Counted from the stretch's first letter, positions 22,455 through 34,044 are shown. The stretch: 64,000 nt of DNA from Henricia sp. BOLD:AAB3569 (GCA_037783545.1 JBBELK010000095.1:1617001-1681000), one strand, 5' to 3'. Notes: generated from the sequence alone by a model not told the origin. Program-made: numbers and translations.

Positions 22455-25018
22455 ACCACGGTCACTGCACGAAAATGGCCCGATATCATTTTCGCGCGGC
22501 ACGGTGAATCACTGCACACGTACAAATGTACACGGCAAGTTACCATCCCACATGACCTAGTTATGGAGGCATCGCTTTCTCTTCTACGCAGGCGCCCATA
22601 ATTTTTGACCTTGCTGTTTAATTATTCATGTGCTTCCATAAAGGTTATCGAACTTTTTTCTTACGGAGTAATCAAGACCGAGTTTTCGAGTTCACGTTGT
22701 AAGTGTAGGTACGCCCTCTGGCGGCTAAAATGAACAATGTGGGGATCGCGAACTCGGTCTTGCATCAAGACTATCCAGGCACCAGCGCAGTGTACACGGT
22801 ACAGTGAACAAGTGACAGCGACAGTCGTCCCGTTTTAAGACATCTCGACCGGTCACGGTCGAAAAATTCGGAGAGAATTTGGTGGTTGATCATGGAAAAA
22901 CTATCATGCACGTTCGCGAGTTGAAACTCCATGCACTAAGTCTATGGAGCATGACAACAAAAATCCTTAGTGTTTTCAAAGAAAAACTTGATATTTTCTT
23001 ATCGTGTTTCCAAACCAAATTTTACACTTTCTGGGGCATTTATGATCATGACATTGTTACTTTTATTAGGAAGAATTAGTGGCGAACGTGTACGGTATTT
23101 ATACCGTTCATCATGTTGCACAAAACATATGAGACTAAAGCAGGCCTCCCACATATCCGACCACTATAAACGTCTTTATTTTGTATTAAATGAAAAATAA
23201 ACAATGCATGTTAGAACAAGTTTGATGATAAAAATGAGAAATAAAATTATGACATGTCTGATTTTAGGCCCCCAGCCTGGATTTCCATTGTTATAAAACC
23301 ATGTAAAAATTTAGTTTAGTTGTAAAAACCATGGTGTAAAAACTAAGAAAGAAAAATTTTCATGATTTTTAAATTTTGTCCCACTGCTGTCCAACATTGT
23401 CCAAAGAAATGTTCGTCAACATTGTCTGATTCATTAGTTCAATATTTCACTTCAAGTGCAGAAATAATTTGAATTTGTAGGTTAAATTCCATATCCGACC
23501 ACTATAAACGTCTTTATTTTGTATTAAATGAAAAATAAACAATGCATGTTAGAACAAGTTTGATGATAAAAATGAGAAATAAAATTATGACATGTCTGAT
23601 TTTAGGCCCCCAGCCTGGATTTCCATTGTTATAAAACCATGTAAAAATTTAGTTTAGTTGTAAAAACCATGGTGTAAAAACTAAGAAAGAAAAATTTTCA
23701 TGATTTTTAAATTTTGTCCCACTGCTGTCCAACATTGTCCAAAGAAATGTTCGTCAACATTGTCTGATTCATTAGTTCAATATTTCACTTCAAGTGCAGA
23801 AATAATTTGAATTTGTAGGTTGAATTCCATATCCGACCACTATAAACGTCTTTATTTTGTATTAAATAAAAAATAAACAATGCATGTTAGAACAATTAAG
23901 TTTGATGATAAAAATGAGAAATACAATTCTGACATGTCTGATTTTGGGCACCCAGCCTGGATTTCCATTGCTATAAAACCATGTAAAATTTTAGTTTGGT
24001 TGTAAAAACCATGGTTTGAAAAATAATAAAGAAATTTTCATGATTTTTAAATTTTTCCCACTTCTGTCCAACATTGTCCAAAGAAATGTTCGTCAACATT
24101 GTCTGATTCATTAGTTCAATATTTCACTTCAAGTGCAGAAGTAATTTGAATTTTTAGGTTGAATGCCATATCCGACCAGTATAAACGTCTTTATTTCGTA
24201 TTAAATGAAAAATAAGCAATGCATGTTAGAACAAGTTTGATGATAAAAATGAGAAATAAAATTATGACATGTCTGATTTTGGGCACCCAGCCTAGATTTC
24301 CATTGCTATAAAACCATGCACCACGGTCACTGCACGAAAATGGCCCGATATCATTTTCGCGCGGCACGGTGAATCACTGCACACGTACAAATGTACACGG
24401 CAAGTTACCATCCCACATGACCTAGTTATGGAGGCATCGCTTTCTCTTCTACGCAGGCGCCCATAATTTTTGACCTTGCTGTTTAATTATTCATGTGCTT
24501 CCATAAAGGTTATCGAACTTTTTTCTTACGGAGTAATCAAGACCGAGTTTTCGAGTTCACGTTGTAAGTGTAGGTACGCCCTCTGGCGGCTAAAATGAAC
24601 AATGTGGGGATCGCGAACTCGGTCTTGCATCAAGACTATCCAGGCACCAGCGCAGTGTACACGGTACAGTGAACAAGTGACAGCGACAGTCGTCCCGTTT
24701 TAAGACATCTCGACCGGTCACGGTCGAAAAATTCGGAGAGAATTTGGTGGTTGATCATGGAAAAACTATCATGCACGTTCGCGAGTTGAAACTCCATGCA
24801 CTAAGTCTATGGAGCATGACAACAAAAATCCTTAGTGTTTTCAAAGAAAAACTTGATATTTTCTTATCGTGTTTCCAAACCAAATTTTACACTTTCTGGG
24901 GCATTTATGATCATGACATTGTTACTTTTATTAGGAAGAATTAGTGGCGAACGTGTACGGTATTTATACCGTTCATCATGTTGCACAAAACATATGAGAC
25001 TAAAGCAGGCCTCCCACT
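21289..25018. repeat. Two tandem copies of a 1,865-bp higher-order unit
   Basis: About 21289-23153 and 23154-25018 match at an offset of 1,865 bp and look nearly identical. Each unit is about 3.4 satellite monomers followed by a 700-bp non-satellite spacer (22455-23153 and 24320-25018). The spacer contains inverted GACCGAGTT/AACTCGGTC motifs, a CTCF-like site and a GTACGGTATTTATACCGTTC palindrome. A 66-codon ORF (22879-23079, 24744-24944) is identical in both but shows no domain. The junction lies right after GGCCTCCCAC, inside the arm of the hairpin element seen complete at 25000-25159. Confidence 0.9.
23154..24319. repeat. ~338-bp satellite in the second 1,865-bp unit
   Basis: These monomers are the duplicate of those at 21289-22454 and include the same diverged variants at the right end (GGGCACCCAGCC). 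This shows a block duplication rather than monomer-by-monomer growth. Confidence 0.9.
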
Positions 25019-25159
25019 GTGCGATTTTTGCCACGAATTACCTACGAATTGGTACGATTATCGCAGACTGCCTATAGACTCTACACACAATCGTACCTAA
25101 TCGTAGCTAATCGTACCAAATTCGTGGCCAAAATCGCACAGTGGGAGGCCTGCTTTAGT
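25000..25159. mobile_element. Palindromic 160-bp element
   Basis: CTAAAGCAGGCCTCCCACTG at the left matches CAGTGGGAGGCCTGCTTTAG at the right as a perfect inverted repeat. The arms extend to about 40 or more bases through GTGCGATTTT.GCCACGAATT. The centre holds variants of AATCGTACC. It resembles the TCGTA-rich cluster at 31790-33250. Only its first bases are present at 23144-23153, where the 1,865-bp duplication joins. Confidence 0.85.
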
Positions 25160-25570
25160 GTTTCCTCACAAACATTTTTTTTTTAACTAAAAAATGTGGG
25201 TATCTCCATCAAATTTGCACTTACCGATGCTTGAGTCATTTCAAAAAAAGAAAAACATTCAGATCAACTTCTCAACCCTCAGTGCCATTTATTATTAATG
25301 TTAACTTGTTATAAATTTTTTAGTTCAACAGTGATGGGGACAAGGCACCAACCACCAGGTGCATTATGGGTCAGGAAGTGAAGAATTCACTTACCTGAAC
25401 AGTGATTGGATCAAAACTGTCAAGGAGCGAAGACTTCAGATGCAGCACATATTGTCCACACCTGTACATACATTTGAGGCTCGAGGATAAACAGGATGAC
25501 ATCGCTGGTGAACCCAAACGTATGAGCAAGCGTCAAATGCCAACCATTGATCTACAATTGTATTACACTT
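25160..25570. other. Unassigned stretch
   Basis: A short ORF of 60 codons (25402-25584) has no recognisable domain. No repeat structure is seen. Confidence 0.35.
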
Positions 25571-25636
25571 GTTTTAACGTCTAAAATTGTTTTAACGTCT
25601 AAAATTGTTTTAACGTCTAAAATTGTTTTAACGTCT
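25571..25636. repeat. 18-bp tandem repeat, 3.7 copies
   Basis: GTTTTAACGTCTAAAATT is repeated without change until the last, partial copy (ending ACGTCT). It is a minisatellite. Confidence 0.9.
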
Positions 25637-25720
25637 GTATTCTAAGCATCGATTTTGAAGAATGTAGATATGGATATTAAACAATTTTTTAAAAATTAGT
25701 TAATTGTTTTTTTTCCCTAG

Positions 25721-25875
25721 ATCATTCTCCCGAAGAGGTTTATTTGGCATTTGGAAGAGAGCAGCCAACCCATGTCCACTCATTCCCAATAGGAGATGGA
25801 CCCGCGAAGGTGAAAGTCGTTCCCAAATGGCATGATGGTGATACCCACCAGCAGCAACTTCAAGACATTATTTAC
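25721..25875 (+). CDS. Possible isolated exon of unknown gene
   Basis: A good acceptor (TTTTTTTTCCCTAG, ending 25720) is followed by an open frame reading HSPEEVYLAFGREQP, then a His/Gly-rich part and PKWHDGDTH. The frame stays open until a weak GTGACT donor at 25876, where the dispersed repeat begins (25878). The composition is more protein-like than the surroundings. The PEEVYLAFG start is faintly like the N-terminus of purple acid phosphatases, but that is not enough to name it. No partner exon was found within the window, so it may be a stranded exon or chance. Confidence 0.25.
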
Positions 25876-25877
25876 GT

Positions 25878-26358
25878 GACTGGAAAACTTTTAAAATTAG
25901 GAACAGCAGCATTACATAATAAATTGTATTTCCTTGTTATCGACACTACTTCACTCGCATTCTTGTCATTCCATTCCCTCATTGTGTGTATTATGCAATC
26001 AGTTCATTTCTCCATTGTATGTGTTGTGCAATCACCTACAGGTACAATACGTTCTAAAGAAATCACTGAATTGTCATAATAATGCTTTGCGGGTTGAAGC
26101 TGTTTAATAAAGTGTTAAATAATTTGGAACATGTTTTACTTCCCCACAATTACAGTCGTAGTAATATGTTGATAAAGAGCCTTGTAGAAATTTAAGCCAA
26201 TGCATGAAAGGTAAACAAAAAATATTCAAAACTTAAAACACCTTCAGTTAGCAGTTTTCTTCCACAAAGATACCATTTAATGTGATTGTTACCTTGCTTT
26301 CAACACTTTTAGTTTTCTTTTTCTTGTCTGCTCGTGAAGTAAAATTTTGGGGCTTTAA
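25878..26358. repeat. Dispersed repeat, copy b (interrupted)
   Basis: The start block (25878-25922: GGAAAACTTTTAAAA..GGAACAGCAGCATTACATAA) and the later blocks (26160-26358, GATAAAGAGCCTTGTAGAAA to GGGGCTTTAAAG) belong to the same family as 11961-12318. About 240 bp of other sequence lies between them. Confidence 0.6.
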
Positions 26359-27504
26359 AGATAATGAAGACTTTGATGACGACTGACATTGCAAAAGATG
26401 AGGACTATGTAAAAAAAGGGAAAACATTTCTGAACTCCAGGGGCCAATTTCATGGCGCTATTGGCACGAAACATTACTTAGCACATAATTTATCTGCTTT
26501 ATATTGCAAAAATTGATTGCCTGACAAAATATTGTGATATGTATTTACATGTGCACTAAAATGTTGATACTGTTTTTAAGCACAATTTGAAAATACAAAT
26601 TTAGCTGGTCCCTCATCTTACAAAGTAATTCATTAATAAAATCTCCCAAAACGTCCCAAATTGTTTTGTAAATGTTGAGGTTCAGAATGTTTCGATTTAC
26701 TGATCTTAATTTTCGGTTTGTGGAAATAAAGCAAGAAAATCAATTGATCACGTTCAAATGACGTCACTTCCTACAAATCGCCACGTGCATCAGAATTTTG
26801 AGCGTAGTTTTTTATGACGCGCATCGGCTGCGCCGTATTTCGAACAAATTTCGAGCAACACGCGCGCGTGTTTGGAACATGTTACAGCGTATGCGTGCGC
26901 GTACTTGATAGCGTTTAATACGCAGTCGCATTTCTTCCTACGAAGATGGCTTTCCCATTCAGTCACGTCCGTTCCGATTTTTAGATGTGGATCGGAAACC
27001 AGTCTAGCGCCGTATTCGAAAGGACGGATCACGTAATATATAGACGGGGGCGGCCGATTTTAGCAGGGATTACACACTACGAACAAACGCAACAAATATT
27101 AATATTTTCAAACAGGAAGAATTTATTCCTCTCCCAACACGGTTTTAAAACATTCAAATGCAGTTTCAATGGGTATATGATGCATTTATTGGCGGCGTAC
27201 TTGAACTTTCATAAACTGCATACCCTAAAAATAATGGTACGATCCGTCGCGCAATGACACTCGAGAGCCTTGTCAACTGGGCGCGCGGCGAAGCACTCAT
27301 TTTGCTAATCCGATAGGAAGAAAGTAGTTTCAAGATACAAAACCAGAAAAAAACGTAAAAAAGACCCTTACATTTTCTTTTTAACATCGATATATGTTTT
27401 TACCAATCAATAAGGATTCTTACTGTGTAGCTCTGGTTAAGTATTTTGGGTGTTACACGGACGAGGAAATTCCGACTGACCTAAATAATTTTCCGGAAAA
27501 TTCT
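26359..27504. other. Non-coding stretch with a dispersed-repeat piece
   Basis: At 26757-26958, AAATGACGTCACTTCCTACA..CACGTGC and GTATTTCGAACAAATTTC are shared with intron 4 of the polycystin-like genes (43732-43880 and copies), so this is a repeat family. ACCAGTCTA near 27004 matches the ends of the TAGACTGG element family. The rest is unassigned. Confidence 0.45.
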
Positions 27505-28418
27505 GTAGTGTCCGTACCCCTACTTGCAATTTTCTTCATGTTATATACATGTACATGTACTTTAAAGGGCCTGAAATGCTCAATACCTTTATGCACAGTT
27601 TATACTGCATATGAACGATTACTTGTGTAGAAAGACAATACTTCTGTTCATTTTGATGCCCCATGAATAAAAAGTGAAATTTTTCAACTTTGAAAATTTC
27701 TTCACATAAACTCACAGAAAGAGGGCGCTGTTTGGGGCATGTCACTTCAGGAACACACAGCAAAAAGCAAAGAAAAAACATAAGACTTTAAACTGGAATT
27801 GTGGGAAAATGCTGCAGTTTCCAGCATTCTTTTTTTCATGGTTTCCAATAGGCAACATGTAAAACAAACCTAAACCGTCATGGGTTACAAAGGTTTCAGC
27901 AAGTTGGAGAAAATTGTGGAAACTTTTGAATGCACAGTTGAATGAGATTTTCCCGTGTTTTCCTAATGTGACATCACCATTTTGTTCATGCATATGTACA
28001 TTTTCATTAGCATAAAAATCAAAAACCTTGATTTTAACCCCTAAAACAACTTCCAAGTAGGGATTTTATGATTGTAAATTAATGGACTAGTGCCATAGCA
28101 CATATTTCATTGATAAAAACACCATTTCAGGGCCCTTTAAGTCATAGAACTCATATGTGGGGGCATTTTTCATACAATAATGTGATATATATTTGTTCAA
28201 TATTGTTAAGTTATTAAAAAATACAGCACAATATTCTATCAAATGTTCTACCCCCATGTTATAAATCACATCATTGTGTACAATGCATAGGATTTACTGC
28301 AGGATAATATTACAAACTATATTAAGAGTGTTAAAAGTGTAAATAAAAATTTACCTTCCGGAATTATTGTACAGGATTGTTACAACGCACACCTATAACT
28401 GGGGGTACGGACACTACA
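27505..28418. mobile_element. 914-bp element with (T)GTAGTGTCCGTACCCC termini
   Basis: Left end GTAGTGTCCGTACCCC (27505-27520) is mirrored by GGGGTACGGACACTAC (28402-28417). An inner inverted pair AAAGGGCC(C)TGAAATG (about 27563 and 28121) adds a second nested palindrome. A third solitary end, AGTGTCCGTACCCCCACT, lies at about 28588. No transposase is seen. Parts of the interior (near 27640-27780) resemble, inverted, sequence at 36780-36960 upstream of the first gene. Confidence 0.65.
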
Positions 28419-28949
28419 TTTTAAATAATGCGCTTACCTTACATGTACACTATACATAATACATAATGGTAATATTGCTTAGTTTTAATGTTGTTGGTGA
28501 CCACATGGCTACTGTTATACATAAATAACAGAGTGCCTGCAGGGTTGATACAGATAGTACATGTACGTATGGGCCTATGGCAAAAACTGAAGTGTCCGTA
28601 CCCCCACTCTACAGCATGAATTACAAAACTGACATTTATTTTGGAAGGAATGCAGTTTGTGCGAAAACATTTCAGTTGAATATACTCAAGACATGTAGCA
28701 ATCAGCTGATATGTTTGATAACTCAATTTAAGCAAGTTCATTTTTAACAAATTTTGGCTGCTAAATATGGTACACCTGATCGTGAAATAGCCGTTTGTTT
28801 AGCCATTGAGAAGCTTGGCCATGATGGATGTATATTTATTTGAGTTGCATAAATATTGCAGTTTGATTGTTTTCTCTAATTTCAGTCTTTATGGGGGAAA
28901 AATAAAATTTTCAGATTTTCCGGGCTTTTTTATACCAGACGCGGATACA

Positions 28950-28969
28950 GGGGGGGGGGGGGGGGGGGG
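28950..28969 (+). repeat. Homopolymer of 20 G
   Basis: Twenty consecutive G follow ACGCGGATACA. The run can form a G-quadruplex on the plus strand and is a likely place for length error. Confidence 0.95.
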
Positions 28970-29233
28970 TGAAGAAAGAAGAGAGAGAAGCAACACCTAT
29001 TTCACGGCCGCGGCGTGCTTAAAGGCCCTGTAGATGATCTGTTTTTGAGCGATTCTGCGAATAAAACCATTATAAATCAAAAGAAAGACATCAACAAACT
29101 CATCCTAAGAAATTTCAGCTTTGTCAAATGTACCACGTTTAAAAAAACAATGAAAATCCATATGCATTTTCCTGGTCTTGGCGGGGTGTTTCAAATATTG
29201 GTTCTCAGTTGATCGGGTACGGTACTATGTGGC

Positions 29234-29906
29234 TAGTCTGGTACCCGGACCAAAAATTATTTGACTAGACTGAATTTAAGGTCCGGCAGCCGTCAATTTC
29301 GCCATTTTGAAACAGGAGGAATTCCTCCTTTTTCCGAAGGTTCCCGAAGTTACCCGAATGCACGTCCGGTCGTCCGAACGTTACCGTTAATCGTCGGGTA
29401 CAATTCGTCATTGTTTCGAGAATTTGAATTGACATCGCGTGCACGTACGCGTGCCGCTGCGTGTGTATTTATGGTGATGCCAGGGATTTAAAACTACGCA
29501 ATGGCTATAGTTACGGCATGGAGGAAGAAACAAACAACCGTTTGAATGGCTATAGTTACGGGATTGCAACAGCAGATTAAAACTCATGTACAATATGGAG
29601 CTCACTCGGTGATGCAGGTTTGAATTTTCTAGAATTTTCTTTTTGATGCTAGCCTACATGATTAAAATGGGCATATTTAATATTTTAAGGTTAATATATT
29701 AAGTTTGTATTGGTCAAATATAGAATAACCCCTGTCAAATTGTTGTACACTCATGCCATATCGCGCAGCGCGCGCGCTTTGAAAATTAACGGTCATGTGC
29801 TCCTAAAAATAAATGCATGACGTAATGCTTAAAGTGCTATTTTAAACACGACAGTAGCCGGTCCTCATATTCAGTCGTTGTAATATGTGGAGCGGGAACC
29901 AGTCTA
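29234..29906. mobile_element. Inverted-repeat element, TAG(A/T)CTGGT..CCCG ends
   Basis: TAGTCTGGTACCCGGACC at 29234 is mirrored by GGAGCGGGAACCAGTCTA ending at 29906. The same terminus occurs at 33643 and, inverted, at 35138, and once near 27004. The arms are short and imperfect, and there is no ORF of note. Confidence 0.45.
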
Positions 29907-30230
29907 CTATGTGGCTTGCGTCATGCACTCTGTGGCGCACATACTGCGTGTGCGCGCGATCCAAAAAAATGCATCGCGTTGGAACACGCACACGGAGTAC
30001 ACAGCGCCCATGCATTTTGGCCCGCGTAGATGCGAACCAAAAATAAGTAAATCGTTTGCAAACAATCTAAATAATTTCATCTTTGCGGATTATTTTCTAG
30101 TAAAATTATATCATTTTGAGCGAAAACCTTTCAATGGATAGTTGCTATTAATTCAATCTTTACTTTCAGAACTTTTCCACTCGTCGATTACTTTTTGGGG
30201 TCATTGCAAATGATCCACTGGGCCTTTAAT

Positions 30231-30301
30231 GGCCTTATCGGGATTTGAACCCGAGACCTCTGACTCACTAGGCAGACGCTCTACCAGCTGAGCTACAAGG
30301 C
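30231..30301 (-). tRNA. tRNA-like sequence (pseudo-tRNA or SINE head), AGT in the anticodon position
   Basis: The minus strand has an intact A box (TAGCTCAGCTGG) and B box (GGTTCAAATCC). The acceptor stem GCCTTGT/ATAAGGC pairs over 7 positions with one G-U. The loop CTAGTGA would place AGT (Thr) as anticodon, but the anticodon stem has an extra T and pairs poorly. The discriminator would be C. I therefore favour a tRNA pseudogene or the promoter part of a SINE over a working tRNA-Thr. Confidence 0.55.
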
Positions 30302-30382
30302 ACAGTTGGTACTTCCTCAGGTTTTTTTTGTATGGATCAAATTTTTCTCTCGGTGTAACAAACGCCATATGAATTTAAAGAC

Positions 30383-31054
30383 AGATTATATGATTGGAAA
30401 ACTTTTAAAAACAGTAACTTCAGCATTATATAACTGAAGACAAATTCAGACACATAGCTATACACCAATCCGGTAATAAGGTCTTCTTCCCTGTATATCC
30501 GCCATAGCTAGGGGGCTTCCACTGAATGAACTGTATGTTTTTGTTGTTGCTGAAGCTGCATTTGTTTACTTCGAACAAGTTGCGCGTCTTTGTAGGGTTG
30601 TGTGCGCGCGAAGGCAGGCGCGTCGCGTGCACGCAAAGGCGGGCGCGTTGCGTATACGCGAAGGAGGCTCGTTCGTGCATGTAATGGATAAGCGCTTTTC
30701 GTTCTAACAGCAACACAAAACGCACAGCCCATGCACTGGACGCCCCCCAGCTATGGCAGATATGCAGGGAGGAGATATTAGTTACCGGATTGGTGTATAG
30801 ATGCAGTAATACATGTATTTCCGAAAACGTGAAAAAAAATGCATGGTTTTAAACGAATGGTAAAAAAAGTCTGCAGACATTTTTTAAAAGCACCTCCAGT
30901 TGGCAATTTCTCCCACAAAAGTACCATGCATTCCACACGGGGAAAAACAATTTGTGCAGTGTTTGTTACCATTGATACCAACACTTTGTCGGGTTTTTCT
31001 TGTCAACTCATGAAGTAAAATTTCGCGTCGCTGCAAATGATGTATTGGCCTTTA
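30383..31054. repeat. Dispersed repeat, copy c (split by an inserted element)
   Basis: The left part (30383-30457: GATTATATGATTGGAAAACT to CACATAG) and right part (30801-31054: ATGCAGTAATACATG to GATGTATTGGCCTTTAAG) join to the same order as the intron-3 copy, which reads CACATAGATGCAGTAATAC without interruption. The element at 30458-30800 lies exactly between. Confidence 0.75.
30458..30800. mobile_element. 343-bp element with ~58-bp terminal inverted repeats
   Basis: The left arm CTATACACCAATCCGGTAA.. and right arm ..TTACCGGATTGGTGTATAG are inverse over about 58 bases, through CC(A/T)GCTA.GGC.GATAT motifs. The middle is CG-rich (GCGCGTCGCGTGCACGC type). The empty site is known from related repeats (CACATAG/ATGCAG). 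A diverged relative of its inner part (CTGCCATA.CTGGG..CCAGTGC) lies in intron 4 of the polycystin-like genes at 43537-43590. Confidence 0.8.
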
Positions 31055-31515
31055 AGTAAAACCATATAGTCTTTACTTGAACTTGCTCCGTGTTGTATAC
31101 TGAGTTTAGATTATAAGTTTGACATCTCGTACAATATTAGCAAACACTGAATTGGGCAGGTCCTGAACCTTAATACTGTACCAACCTGTCTTTCTATTTA
31201 ATTTAATTTTTAACCTAACCGTAACCATGGAGGAAGGCCGTAACTAAGCTTGTCTACCTATCTTTGCTAATTCTCATTGTTGATTGTGAAATATAGGTAG
31301 CATTCACGAAAAAAGCGAAAGTTATTATTCGTACCAGGAAAACAAAATACAAGAAACATGATTAGTCAAAGTTCTATAGAAACTCCACATAAATTGATTA
31401 ACCATTTTTAAAAGTTATAAACTCGCTAACCATGCGCTTTTCGTGTGGCAAACAAAACACCGCGCTACGCGGGTACATTGTACGTACGTGTAGGCCTATA
31501 GCTAGTACGCGAAAC
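31055..31515. other. Unassigned stretch
   Basis: No ORF, RNA or repeat is recognised. Confidence 0.35.
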
Positions 31516-31613
31516 GGGACAAGTCGTCCCCGAGTCAACTCGCTCCCCTCAATTAACACCTAAGTCAAGTCATCCCCAGGTCAAGTCGTCCCCGAGTCAA
31601 GTCGTCCTTGCAC
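31516..31613. repeat. Imperfect 16-bp tandem repeat
   Basis: Units like GAGTCAAGTCGTCCCC are repeated about six times with changes and a short interruption (AATTAACACC). It is a minisatellite. Confidence 0.75.
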
Positions 31614-31789
31614 CCCGTGTACAAAACCTATACCCCATATGACAATTAATTTGAACAAAATCTGACTTCTCCTAGGTTTTTCTCAAGTTGCAAGGATAAT
31701 CGGTTTGGGCCTGTCGACTACAAAACATTTCAAAAATTAAGCACAAATTTCAAGATGTACAAGCACAAAATCACTGTTCAATTTTGCTG

Positions 31790-33250
31790 AGATTACTTGC
31801 AACTTTTTATACGATTGTCGCAAAGTGGGAGGGTTAAGTAAAACACAGCGTGAGTGGTCGTGGCTTGTCGCAGATGTTGTTGATTTGTACTGTCATCGTA
31901 ACCAAATCTTAAGGAATCGTAATTAATCGCACAATGCGTAATCATAATCGCAGACATTTGTATGTTTTTGAACAAGTCGCAGATTCGCACTGTCATCGTA
32001 AGGAATCGTAATGAATCGCAGACATTCGTATACTGAAAATGCATATATCATTACAATACGATAAGCGCTAAGCGTTAAAATTTTCTAAGATTTGTAACAA
32101 TTAAAATGACTGTCTGAACAACCCGCAGATGTCGTCACAGTAGATTTGTACTGCGTCATCGTAAGGAATCGTAACAAATAGTAAGGAATCGTAATGAATC
32201 GCACAATGTGTGATCATGATCGCAGACATTCGTATGTGTCTAAACAAGTCGCAGATGTCGTAGATTCGTACTGTCATCGAAAGGAATCGTAGGGAATCGC
32301 AGACATACTGAAAATGCATATATCATTACAATACGATAAACGCTAACCGTTAACATTTTGTACGATTTGTAACAAAATGACTGTCTGAACAACCCACAGA
32401 TGTCGTCACAGTAGATTTGTACTGCGTCATCGTAAGGAATCGTAACAAATAGTAAGGAATCGTAATGAATCGCACAATGCGTGATCATTATCGCAGACAT
32501 TCGTATGTGTCTGAACAAGTCGCAGATGCTGTCGTAGATTTGTACTATCATCGTAAGGAATCGTAAAGAATCGCAGACATTCGTATGTATTTATAAAAAA
32601 AATCCATATCGCAACAATACAATAAGCGCTAAGCATTACGATTTTCTAAGATTTGTTACAGTGCAATCGTAGCTTGTCGTAGAGTTTCGTAAGCTGTGGC
32701 TTGTCATGGACATTTGAACAGGATCAACAAATTTCCTGATCGTACCGTGTCAAGGAACTGTTAAATTGGGAGATCACTAAGAAAAATAATGGGACAAATT
32801 TGTATGTTTTTGGAATAAATTGCACATTGTAACCATATCGTAAGCGTTAGAATTTGCAAATTAAAAGATATGTTGTGAAGTCGCTGAGAATCCTTACGAC
32901 TTTTGCACATGTCGCAGTCGCAACAAATTGTGGCAAATCTGCATGCAGTGGGTGACCAAAAACTGTACAAAAGTCAGTGACAACCTGCGAGACCCTACGA
33001 AATTGTACCTGTATCATATCTTAAGATAATTGCAACTAGTCGTAAGAAAATATTGCACAGCGGAATACCGGCTTAGCTCCCACTGTACGATTTGGCTGTG
33101 AGATTCCCAAAATTTATGATTTATTGTCACACAGTGGCAGTGTTTTTCGTAAGTAATCGTAACTTGTCATAGAGTTGTTGTAAGTAATTGTCGTGGCTTG
33201 TCGCAGGTTGACAGACATTTGAACTTGTTCATCGTAACAAATAGTAAGGA
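31790..33250. repeat. Cluster of degenerate TCGTAAGGAATCGTAA-type repeats
   Basis: Short motifs (CATCGTAAGGAATCGTAA, GAATCGCA(CA/GA)..., CGCAGACATTCGTATG, AACAAGTCGCAGATG) recur many times. A larger unit is duplicated with a 271-bp period (about 32111 and 32382). From about 32640 the motifs decay, and at 33075 the piece CTCCCACTGTACGATTTGGC recalls the ends of the 160-bp palindrome at 25000. ORFs here, all minus, are repeat translations and not genes. Confidence 0.8.
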
Positions 33251-33931
33251 ACTGTTTATTCAGGGTATATATAAATATCACTAATAAATCCTTATAAATA
33301 TGACATGATAAATGCTCCAGAGAGTTTAAATTGGGTGACAAGGAAGCAATTTTATAGCAGTAAGACAATTTTCATTTGCAGTAAAATTTTGTTGAAATTT
33401 GTTTTTATGCCATGCTTCATGGACTTAAGACATCCATGGAGCTATAAAGGAAAACAACAATTAGGCCATGGGCCAAAATCTGTCAGAGGCCTAGAAATCG
33501 AGTTTCGTCTTTACTTTTTAGGGGCAACTTTATTTTTCGGATATAAGTAGTTTGGGACATGCTGAATAATATTTCACTTGTTCACATTTGAACTATCTGC
33601 TCGTAAATTAGAAATAAAGGTCAGAAAAATCGGCGATTTTGGTAGACTGGTTCCCGTCCACATATTCCACACAGGAGAATATAAGGACAGGTATAAAGTG
33701 CGCTTCATCTTGATCTGTAATTGGTCGTCTTTGCGCGTGCGCATTGTGTTTTTTATATTTAAAAATTGGCCAAGTCCTTTGCTTTAGGCAATGTACTTTA
33801 TTTGCATAATTGGATATGTTCGACACGCACGGCCAACTTACAAATGTCAATGCAAAATCTGCGTACTTACTAAAAAAATAAAAATAATAATAACCACGTG
33901 ACGGGCAGAATTTTGTAATGTGTCATTAAGT

Positions 33932-34044
33932 TCGTCAGCATTGCGCGCGCGCCAAATTCGTGCCACGAATTACCCAGCTCCATAGAAAAGGTATGGAACT
34001 GCGTATTTCGTGGGATGAACTTGGCGCGCGCGCATTACTGACGA
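33932..34044. mobile_element. 113-bp hairpin with GCGCGCGC arms
   Basis: TCGTCAG.A.TGCGCGCGCGCC on the left is inverse to GGCGCGCGCGCA.TACTGACGA on the right, with pairing extending through the CCACGAA..AC region to CCATA/TATGG at the tip. Confidence 0.8.

Larger units (their letters stand above)
28419..30230. other. Unassigned stretch with G-run and an inverted-repeat element
   Basis: It contains the solitary terminus near 28588, a 20-G run at 28950-28969, an AGGAGGAATTCCTCCT palindrome (29312-29327) and the TAGACTGG-type element at 29234-29906. No gene is recognised. Confidence 0.4.

Noticed and set aside
22879..23079. 66-codon ORF identical at 24744-24944
   Set aside because: Identity follows from the 1,865-bp duplication; no domain and no splice or promoter support.
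31516..31613. CRISPR-like array
   Set aside because: Short adjoining repeats without unique spacers in a eukaryotic genome; a minisatellite.
31793..32551. Minus-strand ORFs with repeated ICDLFRHIRMSAIMITHCAI
   Set aside because: Translation of degenerate tandem DNA repeats.
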